Source: Scytonema tolypothrichoides VB-61278
GTDB lineage: Bacteria; Cyanobacteriota; Cyanobacteriia; Cyanobacteriales; Nostocaceae
DNA: 64,000 nucleotides
NCBI RefSeq assembly: GCF_000828085.3
Contig: NZ_JXCA02000002.1
Span: 595,684 to 659,683 of the forward strand
Direction: 5' to 3'
The translations under genes and the position numbers were made by a program. The notes beneath the pieces were generated by a model. The model was not told the DNA's origin and ran no database searches. It worked only from the letters and a program-made list of their open reading frames with translations. Shown in pieces: positions 45,124 through 54,685 of this stretch (position 1 is the first letter of the stretch; each line of letters opens with the position of its first letter).

Positions 45124-45163
45124 CATTGGCACTTCCTACTATAAGTAAGTTATAGTGCCAATG
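45124..45163. promoter_or_regulatory. Inverted repeat overlapping wza start codon
   Basis: Arms CATTGGCACT (45124-45133) and AGTGCCAATG (45154-45163) with 20 bases between. The right arm contains the candidate GTG (45155) and ATG (45161) start codons of the export gene. The hairpin could hide the start in mRNA or be a protein-binding operator. Confidence 0.55.
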
Positions 45164-46594
45164 TCTATTGTTCTTGGTTGTCGTATGCGCTTGTTTAACG
45201 CCCTGTCTTCTGCTGGTTTGTACGTAGGCGTTTTTGTGGTAACAATTGTCCAACCTGTTGTTGCTCAAACATCAACCCAGAAACGAACGTCAGGACAGGT
45301 TCCCGCACCTGTACCTAATACTCCAGCAAGACTTGCTCCTGCGCCTGTACCTAATACTCCAGGCGGACAATTACTACGACAACCTCCTGCAACTCCCCCT
45401 AGTAGTACTGACTTTATCGCTCCTGGTCTTCAAGAAGGGATGTCGCCGCAATTGAACCGCTACCTTTTGGGACCAGGAGATAGCATTAACGTTTTGGTTC
45501 AACGTCCTTCCGGTCCCTATCGTCTAGGATCAGGAGATTCTATTGGAGTTTCAGTTTTACGCTTTCCAGATTTAAGCTTTCAAGCCCTGATTAACCCCGA
45601 AGGAAACATCGTGGTGCCATTACTGGGAACAGTGTCACTCAAGGGATTGACTCTACAACAAGCACAAGAAAAAATTCGCTCCGGCTATAATCGTTTCGTC
45701 GTCAATCCAAATGTGACATTGTCATTGCTGGCGCAGCGTCCAGAGTTCAATTTTTCGGCTCAAATTAATCCTGAAGGCAACATCATCGTACCACAAGTAG
45801 GGACAGTATCGCTACAAGGCTTGACTTTGCAAGAAGCGCAAGAAAAAATCCGCTTGGCTTTGAGTCGCCAATTAGTTAACCCACTTGTGTCACTATCATT
45901 GATAGGACAGCGACCAGTTCAAGTCACTATTAATGGGCAAGTCAATCGACCTGGAGTTTATCCTATTACCTCAGCAACGCCTCGCGTTAGTGATGCGTTG
46001 TTCTTAGCTGGTGGTTCTGCAATGATGGCAGATCTGCGTCAAGTTCAAGTACGCCGGAAACTGGTTGATGGGTCTGTGGTTTCACAAACGATAGACCTGT
46101 ATACTCCATTACAAAATGGCGGTGAAATACCTAACCTCCGCTTGCAAGACGGCGATGCGATCATTGTGCCACGTCGGGAACTTGCAAACGATAAAAGTTA
46201 TGACCGCACGTTGGTGTCTCGCTCAACTTTAGCAACACCGCAGATTAGAATTCGTGTTTTAAATTATGCTGGTGGGGGAATAGTCACTGTCCCTTTGCCT
46301 AATGGTAGTACTTTTATAGACGTATTGGCAGGAATTAATACTGACAGTGCTAATCTCAGTGAAATAGCTCTAGTTCGTTTTGACCCAGAAAGAGGTCGAG
46401 CTGTCAAGCAAACGATTAATGGAAAAAAAGTATTGGCAGGGGATGCATCTCAAAATGTCCCACTTCAAGATAACGATGTTATCGTAGTAGGACGAAGCCT
46501 GATTGGTAAAATTACTAATATCATCAGTACAATCACCCGTCCTTTCTTCGATGTTCGCACTTTTCTTGAATTCTTTGGGGTGTATGACAGATAG
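45161..46594 (+). CDS. Wza-like polysaccharide export protein with duplicated modules
   Basis: A 477-residue outer-membrane polysaccharide export protein. A signal peptide (hydrophobic core about 14-31, ending VVAQ) precedes a Pro-rich region with APVPNTP twice. YLLGPGDSINV opens the poly_export domain, followed by SLBB domains (VQVTINGQVNRPGVYPI and DALFLAGG). The module INPEGNIxVP..GTVSLxGLTLQxAQEKIR appears twice, 58 residues apart, and the GDSI strand also occurs twice. That is more than in a usual Wza. The protein lacks a clear lipobox. It forms a channel for polymer export with the Wzc-like protein that follows 143 bp later. The start may be GTG 45155, ATG 45161 or the ATG at 45185. Confidence 0.9.
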   Translation: MSIVLGCRMRLFNALSSAGLYVGVFVVTIVQPVVAQTSTQKRTSGQVPAPVPNTPARLAPAPVPNTPGGQLLRQPPATPPSSTDFIAPGLQEGMSPQLNRYLLGPGDSINVLVQRPSGPYRLGSGDSIGVSVLRFPDLSFQALINPEGNIVVPLLGTVSLKGLTLQQAQEKIRSGYNRFVVNPNVTLSLLAQRPEFNFSAQINPEGNIIVPQVGTVSLQGLTLQEAQEKIRLALSRQLVNPLVSLSLIGQRPVQVTINGQVNRPGVYPITSATPRVSDALFLAGGSAMMADLRQVQVRRKLVDGSVVSQTIDLYTPLQNGGEIPNLRLQDGDAIIVPRRELANDKSYDRTLVSRSTLATPQIRIRVLNYAGGGIVTVPLPNGSTFIDVLAGINTDSANLSEIALVRFDPERGRAVKQTINGKKVLAGDASQNVPLQDNDVIVVGRSLIGKITNIISTITRPFFDVRTFLEFFGVYDR

Positions 46595-46737
46595 AGATAA
46601 ATCCTATCTGTAGTCTGTTTATAAAAGAAGGGATGGGAATATACTTATGAAAAAAATTCTGATTTCAGACTCCTTACATCCAATATTTTCTCATAACTGT
46701 AGCCTAATTTATACTTACGTTTTGATTTGCTCTCGCC

Positions 46738-48909
46738 ATGACTCCACCAATTGTTAAACGCTACCTCATTGCTTTCGATAAGTACAAGTGGATTGGACTA
46801 GCTAGTTTTGGTCTAGTTGTAGCGGGATCAATGGCGGTGGCTTTGCAACCACAACAATCTAGATATGTAGCGAACGGCGCACTTACATACAATCGTCCAA
46901 CAGTTTCTTTTTCCGCAACAGGCAGTGAAATTAATCTGCAAGGGCAGGAACTGAGTCAAGATATTTTGCTATCAGAGCAAGTCATTGATGCTGCAGCAGC
47001 TAAAGTCAATGTCAAGCCAACAAAAATACGTCAAAATTTCGTGGTTACGATGCCTGACAAAGACTCTAAAACTGGAGGAGATAAACAACTCACACCCACA
47101 CTTATCGAACTGAGATATAAAGAAACTAATATCCAGCGAGCACAAGACACATTGCAGGCGTTGATGGAGGCAATGATCGCGCTGAGTGCGGAAATTAATA
47201 CACGGAGATTAAAAGCAGTTATTGGCAAAGTTAATGAACGCTTACCACAGGCGAAAAAAGAACTACAAGCGGCTGAGCAGAAGCTAGAAGTGTATGATCG
47301 CAAAGAACGACCTGCTATATTGGCTGCAGAAAATGGAAGTTTGCTCAACGCAGTCACAAGTAGCCAAATACAGCAGCGACAAACTCAATTAGTTCTTGCT
47401 GGAATTGATACTCAAATTCGCAGCATACAAGAAAAACTGGGTTTAACCGTCAATCAAGCTTATGTCTCTTCTGCTTTGAGTGCTGATCCGATTATTGCTA
47501 ATGTGCGAGTACAACTTTACCAAATTGAATCGCAAATTGAAGTTTTAAAGAAAGAAGGTTTGCGCCCCGAACACCCGACAATGATTCAGTTGCGGAATCA
47601 GAAAGAAGCTTATGAGAACCAACTTCGGCAACGTGGTGCTGAGGTTGTAGGCGGAAAAGATGGAACAGCACCGCTTCCAGCGACTATTGCCATTCGAGCC
47701 CGAAGCAACCTAGATCCAGCCCGACAGCAGCTGGCAAATCAGATGGTCGCTTTGCAAACTCAGCGCGAGACACTGCAACAGCAACTTGTTGACCTCACAA
47801 AAGATGAAGCACGATTGCGGAATGAGTATTCTCTGATACCCAATAAACAATTGGAGCGATCGCGCCTAGAACAAGACGTTGCACTCAAAAAAGCCGTCTA
47901 TGACCAAATGCAGGTAAAGCTAACAGACGCAAGAACAGCAGAAGCTGAGACAGTCAGCAGTCTTGGAATTGCTAGACCACCAATCGTTCTTGATGCTAAT
48001 AAGGATCGTCTGAGTCCGCCAATTACCGTGGGTATAGGCAGTTTACTAGGATTGTTGGTAGGTGGTGGAGTAATATTTTTACTAGGAGCATTAGAAACAA
48101 CCTTCAAGACCAAGGAAGATATCCGCGACAGCCTCAAACAACGAGAAGTTCCTCTGTTGGGCGAATTGCCTTTGATGCCAATTGATGGTTTAGATTTCGG
48201 TGAGGTACCAGTCGTTCTTTCTTTAGATTCTTTGTATTTAGAGTTTTATGAAAAGTTCCGCAGTAATCTGCGCCGCGTTGGCGGGAGAAAACTAAAGGTG
48301 GTATTGATTACCAGCACCAGCAGTGGAGAAGGTAAGACAGTTAGCGCTTATAACTTAGGAATAGCATCCGCCCGTGCAGGCAAACGAACTTTGATTATCG
48401 AAGCAGATTTGCGATCGCCTTCTCACTCTTCATCCCTAGGAGTGACTTCCGACCCCGATGCTATCATTGAACCCCTGCGTTATTACGCCAACTTGGGCGA
48501 GTATATTCGCTTAGTGCCAGATATAGAAAATTTATACATTCTTCCTAGCCCAGGTCCTGTGCGTCAATCAGCGGCAATTCTAGAATCTAGTGAAATACGA
48601 CGCCTTATGGAGGATGTACGCGAGCGTTTTGATTTGGTGATTTTAGACACCCCTGCTCTCAGTTTATCAAATGACGCTCTGTTAATACAGCCTTACACCG
48701 ATGGCATTGTGCTAGTGACAAGACCAAACAATACACAAGAAAATATACTCACTGAAGCGATCGACCAATTGGTGGAATCTGACCTTGAGTTGTTGGGAGT
48801 CGTGATTAATGGTGCTGATATCACCATGCCTCTGTCTTACTCATATATGGGTTCAAACTATCCACCTGAAGAACCACGACCACGAGTGATAAATGGAGTT
48901 AGGAGATAG
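46738..48909 (+). CDS. Wzc-like polysaccharide co-polymerase / tyrosine-kinase-type ATPase
   Basis: A 723-residue protein. A first membrane helix (about 19-37) begins the Wzz domain, followed by long coiled coils in the periplasmic part (about 160-400). A second helix is at about 440-460, then a cytoplasmic BY-kinase-type ATPase domain: Walker A SSGEGKT (about 528-534), Walker A' LIIEADLRSP, and Walker B FDLVILDTPAL. The C-terminal tail carries only about three Tyr (PLSYSYMGSNYPP), fewer than in the classical Tyr cluster. Together with Wza it controls chain length and export of the exopolysaccharide. It is the last gene of the operon. Confidence 0.93.
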   Translation: MTPPIVKRYLIAFDKYKWIGLASFGLVVAGSMAVALQPQQSRYVANGALTYNRPTVSFSATGSEINLQGQELSQDILLSEQVIDAAAAKVNVKPTKIRQNFVVTMPDKDSKTGGDKQLTPTLIELRYKETNIQRAQDTLQALMEAMIALSAEINTRRLKAVIGKVNERLPQAKKELQAAEQKLEVYDRKERPAILAAENGSLLNAVTSSQIQQRQTQLVLAGIDTQIRSIQEKLGLTVNQAYVSSALSADPIIANVRVQLYQIESQIEVLKKEGLRPEHPTMIQLRNQKEAYENQLRQRGAEVVGGKDGTAPLPATIAIRARSNLDPARQQLANQMVALQTQRETLQQQLVDLTKDEARLRNEYSLIPNKQLERSRLEQDVALKKAVYDQMQVKLTDARTAEAETVSSLGIARPPIVLDANKDRLSPPITVGIGSLLGLLVGGGVIFLLGALETTFKTKEDIRDSLKQREVPLLGELPLMPIDGLDFGEVPVVLSLDSLYLEFYEKFRSNLRRVGGRKLKVVLITSTSSGEGKTVSAYNLGIASARAGKRTLIIEADLRSPSHSSSLGVTSDPDAIIEPLRYYANLGEYIRLVPDIENLYILPSPGPVRQSAAILESSEIRRLMEDVRERFDLVILDTPALSLSNDALLIQPYTDGIVLVTRPNNTQENILTEAIDQLVESDLELLGVVINGADITMPLSYSYMGSNYPPEEPRPRVINGVRR

Positions 48910-48992
48910 GGAGTTGAGGTGTGAAAGCTTGCGCTAACACACCAAATGTTTAATATAATTCTCAAAGAAAAGAGAAAAAAGTACACAATAAG

Positions 48993-50195
48993 CTAGTTGC
49001 CAGTACCTACATATGACACTCGGTAAATCACACCGTTGGTATCATCTGTGAACAACAGCGAACCATCAGGTGCGGTAGCAAGACCCACAGGTCTGCCAAA
49101 CTGTGTCAATTTTTCTTCATCCAAAAATCCTGTGATGAAGTCCTCAAATTTTACTGGTTTGCCATTTTCGTATCGCACCCGGACAACTTTGTAACCTGAG
49201 GGAGGGTTGCGATTCCACGAACCGCGCATGGTAACAAAAGCATCGTTACGGTATTCTTCAGGAAACTGAGATGCTGTATAAAATGTCATTGCCAACGGCG
49301 CACTATGAGCTGTGTAGGTGAGTATTGGCGGTTGTGTATTGGCGCAGTATTCCTCCTTTGTCGTGCCTGTGGGATTTGCTGGTAGGTACACATCCAGACG
49401 GCGATCAGCAAAACAAAAAGGCCAGCCGTAGTTTGCACCCTCCGCAATCAGATTCAATTCTTCTGGAGGTTGCTCATTACCACGCCAGTCAGAACCATGA
49501 TCCATGCCCCACAGTTCCCCAGTTTCCGGATGCCAAGCAAAGCCGATAGTATTACGTAAGCCCGTGGCATAAATCGTCCGATTACTACCATCAGGTTGCG
49601 CCCGTAGCAGAGTCGCGCTTTCTGGGTTCGTCTCTCTACAGGCGTTACAAGTGCTACCCACTGTAATGTAAAGCAGCCCGTCAGGACCAAAGGCAAGGGT
49701 GCGGTTTGGGTGTTGTCCCGCATCTGGCAAGTCATTAATTAACACTTGCGGTTCGCCTATGATCCCTGGCGACTGCAAAGGAGCAGCATAAAGTTGTCTG
49801 TCTGTGACAAAGTAGAGACGATTCTGATAAATCGTGATGCCATTGATGTATTTGTAACCTGATGCTACCGTCCGTATTTCGTCGGCACGCCCATCTTGAT
49901 TCGAGTCAAGCAGCGCCAACACATCACCCTGTTCGCGGCGGGTAAGGTAGATAGTACCATCGGGGGCTACTGCCAACATCCGGGGGTTGCCCAAGTCTTT
50001 GGCAAACACATTGATGCGAAATCCCGCAGGTAGCTGGAGTTGTTGCAGCAGCGATTCGTCAAATTCTAGTTGCTGAGGCGTTACCAGATAGCCCTCAACT
50101 TGCTCTACCCTTGGTTCCTGCGCTTGTTGTGCATTCCCAGGAAGGGTTATGCTCAACAGTAAAGCACAACTGATGAGTAAGCTTCTTGCTTTCAC
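48993..50195 (-). CDS. Exported PQQ-type glucose/sorbosone dehydrogenase-like protein
   Basis: A 400-residue precursor with a signal peptide (core about 5-20, cut after GNAQ). A six-bladed beta-propeller follows: LPAGFRINVFAKDLGNPRMLAVAPDGTIYLTRR, HPNRTLAFGPDGLLYITVGSTCNAC, TGLRNTIGFAWHPETGELWGMDHGSDW, ANYGWPFC and GRPVGLATAPDGSLLFTDD. It belongs to the glucose/sorbosone dehydrogenase family, whose best-known members use PQQ. Whether this one binds PQQ is not shown. It is convergent to the wzc-like gene. Confidence 0.9.
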   Translation of the reverse strand: MKARSLLISCALLLSITLPGNAQQAQEPRVEQVEGYLVTPQQLEFDESLLQQLQLPAGFRINVFAKDLGNPRMLAVAPDGTIYLTRREQGDVLALLDSNQDGRADEIRTVASGYKYINGITIYQNRLYFVTDRQLYAAPLQSPGIIGEPQVLINDLPDAGQHPNRTLAFGPDGLLYITVGSTCNACRETNPESATLLRAQPDGSNRTIYATGLRNTIGFAWHPETGELWGMDHGSDWRGNEQPPEELNLIAEGANYGWPFCFADRRLDVYLPANPTGTTKEEYCANTQPPILTYTAHSAPLAMTFYTASQFPEEYRNDAFVTMRGSWNRNPPSGYKVVRVRYENGKPVKFEDFITGFLDEEKLTQFGRPVGLATAPDGSLLFTDDTNGVIYRVSYVGTGN

Positions 50196-50675
50196 GGCAT
50201 CTTTCCTTAAATGTTGATAGCAGAAGACTAAGCTACTAAAAGTAAAGTATGAAGTCTAAAATTTTTTATCCTTCATCCTTTCTTTCGGTATTTATTTCGG
50301 ATGAATTTTCGTAAAATAGTTTAGAGCTATAGCAGTGATAACCACATCTTTCTAATGGGATAGCAATTGCTGCCTTAAACTTGTCAAAACTCCTCTGTTA
50401 AGGAGTGCTTCTTCTTATAATTAGACCACAAATGGTAGGGTGGCATTGCCCAGAAAAGCCCATGTGATGGACATTTGAGATATTGGTGGGTTGAGTCTAA
50501 ACATGTAAAAATCAGCATGACTCCAGAAAGATCGGTTCATGAAAAATATGTCCTTTGGACACGCTACGCGAACGGATTTTGGTATAGATGTTAACAATTT
50601 GGGGATTTTTCCGTTATGGTGCTTCAAACAGTGCTTTCGCTATTTCCTCTGGTAAGCCGCTAGCGTCTAACAAAC

Positions 50676-50716
50676 AACGTCCCGTCCAAAGTTTTCACTC
50701 TTGGACGGGACGTTTT
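50676..50716 (+). terminator. Rho-independent terminator without an obvious parent gene
   Basis: A 14-bp perfect stem AACGTCCCGTCCAA / TTGGACGGGACGTT with an 11-base loop, followed by TT. In the plus direction it ends in TTTT. The nearest upstream gene on this strand is wzc, 1.8 kb away, so it may end a small RNA. On the minus strand it would precede the dehydrogenase promoter. Confidence 0.6.
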
Positions 50717-50919
50717 GGCTGTGGCTAATAACCGTCTGTTGTTGCCAAGGAAGTTGTTTCTGACTGTCCATGGCTGTAGCGCGTTTATATAAGCATCAAA
50801 ATCTGCGCAATTTTAACGTTTTTTCATACAAGATTGTTAATTGAGCTGATTTTATTGGGAAAAGTATGGTAGCATACATCAGAGAATATATAAAATCATC
50901 TATCTAAAGGAGGAATTTT

Positions 50920-51018
50920 ATAAGAATTAATCATTTTTTTTTGAAACTTTGCGCATCTTGCGGAAGAGTTGCACGCTATCACTTTAGCAGAGCTTATAGC
51001 TTGCCACAAAAATTCTAA
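50920..51018 (+). CDS. Possible micro-ORF with ATA at the start position
   Basis: AAAGGAGG at 50906-50913 is followed after 6 bases by ATA, then by 31 further sense codons to a TAA. The encoded peptide contains LCASCGRVARYHFSRAYSLP with a C-x-x-C pair. No ATG, GTG or near TTG is suitably placed; the first TTG is 21 bases after the ATA. Either ATA serves as start, or the start codon has been lost in a decayed gene, or the Shine-Dalgarno match is chance. Confidence 0.25.
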   Translation: MRINHFFLKLCASCGRVARYHFSRAYSLPQKF

Positions 51019-51207
51019 TACATTTCACTGCCCCAGTTCAAGAACTGGTTGCCCCCATGCAACCATAAAGTGAAATGCTATTACCTCTAGGGCATATATT
51101 TGAAGAGTTTTACTTAGCATACGTATGAGTAGGTTTCTCTATCTACTGTATATATTGTTTTGCTAACTTATACTAGTATAATAAAAAACATTAAAATACG
51201 CACGTCA

Positions 51208-52506
51208 ATGGATACAAATGAGAGTGGGAGTATTGCTAGCATTATTGAAAAGCCTCTTCCCTTAGCTAGAAAAATAGTAGATGTAGAGGCGGAACTTAAA
51301 TTCTTGGACGCTGATTCACGCTTTGGTGACAACTCCAAAAGCTGCCAACATTTAGCTCACGATATTGCAAACACAAATATCAGTGTTGTCGAGTGTGTAA
51401 CGGCTAACTGCGCCAATACTCAAGAAGCGCACAAAGTTCTTGAACAAGTTCTTGATGACTTGAAGGCAAAAATGACTGATTTAGATGAGAAATACGCCTT
51501 CTTACGCCAACAACAATTAAATTTACTCCAAAACCAAGTGAAAGATGAGTTAGAGAAAGTCAACAAGGCTTTAGATTTAGCAACCCATGATGATATCCAT
51601 GAGCTTGCGCTGTTTGAGGTAAAATTCAAAGAACTTTGGTTGGCTGTAACAAAGAGTCTAGAGGAACTGCTGACAGAGCTTAGGCAAAAGAGAGAAGCTG
51701 TTGATATGGACTTTAAAAAGCAAGTAGAAGCTGTTTTGCAAACTTGTCGAAGTGATACCGGAATTCCCTCAATTCAAGAAATAAAACAGCGTTTTCGTCT
51801 AGAAAAAAGCTACGAAACCATATACGAAAAGTACCTGAATGAAATCCGTACTCATTTGTCGAAACATCTGTCGTCATTGGATATCGGTTTAGAGCGATCG
51901 CTTAACAAAGTTAAATCGCAAGTGACTCAGATACTAATGGACAAGGGACACTTGGAAAAACTGACACCAGCGAAAGGAGGTGAATTTATCGAAGCGATCA
52001 CCAAGCAAATACCTGATGAACTGATACCAGGGATACCGAGTCAACTTAAGTATGGGTTGCAAACCCTGGCTAACTTTAAGCTTTCTTACCGAGGATTTCT
52101 CCAGTATCGCATTCGCAAATGTTTAGATGGACTGACTCCAAATCAGCCTGCAACCCTCAAGCTTTCCAGATCGTCCTCTGCTGAACAAGTGTTGCTCAAT
52201 CTCAAAATAGCTTACGCAGAAGCTGTGAGTAAGTGTGAAAAAGCTTTGAAACAATTGCTGTGCGAGCCAAGTCAAGTGATTTATGCAATTGTAGAAGAAT
52301 TTGTAGATTGCATACTTCGCGCTAGAGATGTAGAAAGTGAATGGCGAATCTTTCTACAAGATGTGCGACGGCAAATTTGGCAGGAATTTCAACATTTAGC
52401 CGATACTCCTCTTCCAAAGCCGTCCCTGTCGGGCAATGCACATAAGGAAGCCACCAAAGATGATCATACCCAACTGCCATATGAGGTGTCCACTCATGAC
52501 TTTTAA
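51208..52506 (+). CDS. Coiled-coil protein of unknown function
   Basis: A 432-residue, largely helical soluble protein. Strong coiled-coil heptads occur at about 75-155 (VLEQVLDDLKAKMTDLDEKYAFLRQQQLNLLQNQ) and at 160-190. A second helical domain (about 195-390) includes ERSLNKVKSQVTQILMDKG and LANFKLSYRGFLQYRIRKCLDGLTP. There is no Walker motif or membrane segment. The helical C-terminal region recalls the stalk parts of cyanobacterial dynamin- or Hsp70-linked proteins, but I cannot confirm this. I prefer the ATG at 51208 (MDTNESGS) to the TTG at 51160. The tail after residue 405 is polar and poorly structured. It stands alone. Confidence 0.65.
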   Translation: MDTNESGSIASIIEKPLPLARKIVDVEAELKFLDADSRFGDNSKSCQHLAHDIANTNISVVECVTANCANTQEAHKVLEQVLDDLKAKMTDLDEKYAFLRQQQLNLLQNQVKDELEKVNKALDLATHDDIHELALFEVKFKELWLAVTKSLEELLTELRQKREAVDMDFKKQVEAVLQTCRSDTGIPSIQEIKQRFRLEKSYETIYEKYLNEIRTHLSKHLSSLDIGLERSLNKVKSQVTQILMDKGHLEKLTPAKGGEFIEAITKQIPDELIPGIPSQLKYGLQTLANFKLSYRGFLQYRIRKCLDGLTPNQPATLKLSRSSSAEQVLLNLKIAYAEAVSKCEKALKQLLCEPSQVIYAIVEEFVDCILRARDVESEWRIFLQDVRRQIWQEFQHLADTPLPKPSLSGNAHKEATKDDHTQLPYEVSTHDF

Positions 52507-54511
52507 GTGTCAGCCACGCGCCACTGGCTATAACTGAGGGAACCTCAAGCGGGCAGAGTATGTACACGAGTCGCCTACCTTCGGGTTACGTCGCTGCATA
52601 GCACTGCGTCACCTTGGCGCGATCAGCTTTTGATGAATGCCAAGTGGTATTACTGTACCCAAATGGGGATGTTAACAGCTTAGGAATGAAACGCTCCCAA
52701 GATTTAATCATTTGTCATATTCTTTGGGAGGCGCTGGTATAGGCAATATAGTATTAAACTTTTTCTTATGTTAAAAAAACTAAATATTACTTTTCATTTT
52801 TTCAAGACACAAAATAGATAAAAAAGTTATCTCTTTCCAGAGCATCATTTAGCCTAAATTTAGAGCTAAATACAAGCTATTATATTTTGTTTTAAAAACT
52901 TCAATACGTTGGTATTACACAGAAGCGAACACTCAACGGATAAGGGGAAAAACGGATTTTTTAAATATGTTGTTTATTCTTATAAAGTAGTATTTTTGTG
53001 ATTATTCATTGTTAAATGCTTTGTGAATAGGCTGTTCTGTGCTATCCATCAATAATTTAAAATTAGTGAAAATTTCTTTGACTATCATAATACCACTCTC
53101 TTGAATTGAAATTTACTCTAATAAACTAGATTTTTTAGGACTATTGACAAGTTGTAGAAGCTTCTTTTTAAAGTCTGATTTTTTTACTTAACAGGGTGAA
53201 ACTAAGTCTCATGGCAGTTGCTTTCCCTTATATGAATTTTTGATGAAGTTATTTTTTTATTAAAACAAAGTTTTTATAAATCTATTTTAGAGAAGCAATG
53301 AAAGACAAAATTGAAACTTTTCAAATAGCTTTAGAATTGTTTCATCTATAAACAAAACAAATATTTTATGATAAATGTATTGAAAAAACGTTGTTTGGAT
53401 GTTTAAAACAATGATTTTTTCCAACAACTCTCTTGTTGTCTGCACACTCACTAATTATTTTTTTATGATTGACTTCGATTATCTAAAATTAAATTTACTA
53501 CGTAAAATAAAAATTAGTGAATTGTCAAAACCTCAGTTATCAGTTATTAATTATATCTTTTTGCTAAGGTTGATTCCACACCCCATTAGTTGAATTAAAA
53601 ATGATAATTTTACTAATTCTAATATTTTTTTACGAGCGAATTTTAAACTTGTGAATTTGAGCCTGTTCATCTGGGTAGTAGTAATTTCAAGCTATTGCGC
53701 TTTCAAAGCTGTTTAGATAACCCCAGATCAATACTGATGGATATAAACGAACTGCACGCCCTCACTAAGCTGGAACTGCAAGCAGGATCAGAAAGAATAA
53801 CCCGAAGATTAATCTAACTATTACAGAATGTTAATACCAAAATCTGGAACAAAACAGAAGTTCTATTGTCAGTGAAAGTTAAGTCGTATTGTATCAATCA
53901 TGAATTTATTTATGGAGGATTACTTCTTCGGGTTCCCAAGAACGTTTAGATTTCTATACTGACTCAAGTACTTGTAACTTCTTTTCTTAAGTAAGAAGAC
54001 TAGCTTGAAAAGGTTATTTCTTATGAATAAGGGTGGTGACTCGACACAAGACAGGTAACTCTTCATTTCATTTCAAATATTAAATAGTGCCAAACTGGAG
54101 GCGATTAAGAGGACAATGCACAAGCCTTGAATTCAAAATTAGCAATTTTGTGAGTATCGCTTGGATGAAACCAGTCATACAGACGTTTTGAAAACAAGTT
54201 TACTTTTGGAAACAGTAACTTATTGATACAAACTTGAAAGTCGTTAAGCCTCACCTACAGATACTATCGAAACGTACAAAAAAGGTAGCTATCAACCATG
54301 TTATGTTGATAAATAAAGTGTTTGACGTACCAAGGTTAGAGACTAAGTAAAATGCTTTTGTAACCACAAAGCTGAAAAATCGTGATTTGGTTGACAGAAG
54401 AATGTTCAATCAAATATATAAAATTTATAGTCAAGCTTTGTTCATCTTGTTGCTCAGTTCATTTTTCTAGCAACGAGTGTCAAGCCTTTTTCCTTTACTA
54501 GGAGGAATAAA
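52507..54511. other. 2-kb AT-rich region without convincing genes
   Basis: Very AT-rich (clearly below its neighbours) with only short frames. Two may be noted: a minus-strand 28-codon frame at 53002-53088 (MIVKEIFTNFKLLMDSTEQP...) that resembles the start of a longer protein and could be a remnant, and a plus-strand 64-codon frame at 53399 with no motif. A repeat fragment (GCCTACCTTCGGGTTACGTCGC) lies near 52571. I see no tRNA or mobile element ends. Confidence 0.5.
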
Positions 54512-54643
54512 ATGAGTTCACTTTTTCTATTCGAGAAAAAAAGAAAGCATACTTTGACAAACAAAAAAAAAATTTCCTTTCAACCAAATGACTTGTTTCC
54601 TGACAAAAACTCTGATAATCTTATCGTTTCCATCCCTAATTAA
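54512..54643 (+). CDS. Small protein with strong Shine-Dalgarno
   Basis: A 43-codon frame begins with ATG 7 bases after AGGAGG, the best ribosome-binding site in this part of the window. The product is polar and basic at the N-terminus (FEKKRKHTLTNKKK) with a C-terminal part ISFQPNDLFPDKNSDNLIVS. It has no signal peptide, membrane helix or Cys. It ends 42 bp before the ribbon-helix-helix gene, so the two may be cotranscribed. I do not recognise it. The ribosome-binding site and neighbour are the only evidence, so it could be a leader peptide. Confidence 0.5.
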   Translation: MSSLFLFEKKRKHTLTNKKKISFQPNDLFPDKNSDNLIVSIPN

Positions 54644-54685
54644 TTTCCTTTGATGATGTTAACAACCAGCAGATAGTAGAACAAA

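Larger units (their letters stand above)
50196..51207. other. Intergenic region with orphan terminator and possible micro-ORF
   Basis: About 1 kb with no long gene. It contains a dispersed repeat fragment at about 50550-50575 (TTTGGACACGCTACGCGAACG-like), a strong terminator (50676-50716) with no obvious parent gene on the plus strand, and a Shine-Dalgarno-led short frame at 50920-51018. Confidence 0.5.

Noticed and set aside
53399-53593. 64-codon frame in the AT-rich region
   Set aside because: Hydrophobic, AT-driven composition, no ribosome-binding site, and part is a CAGTTAT repeat remnant.
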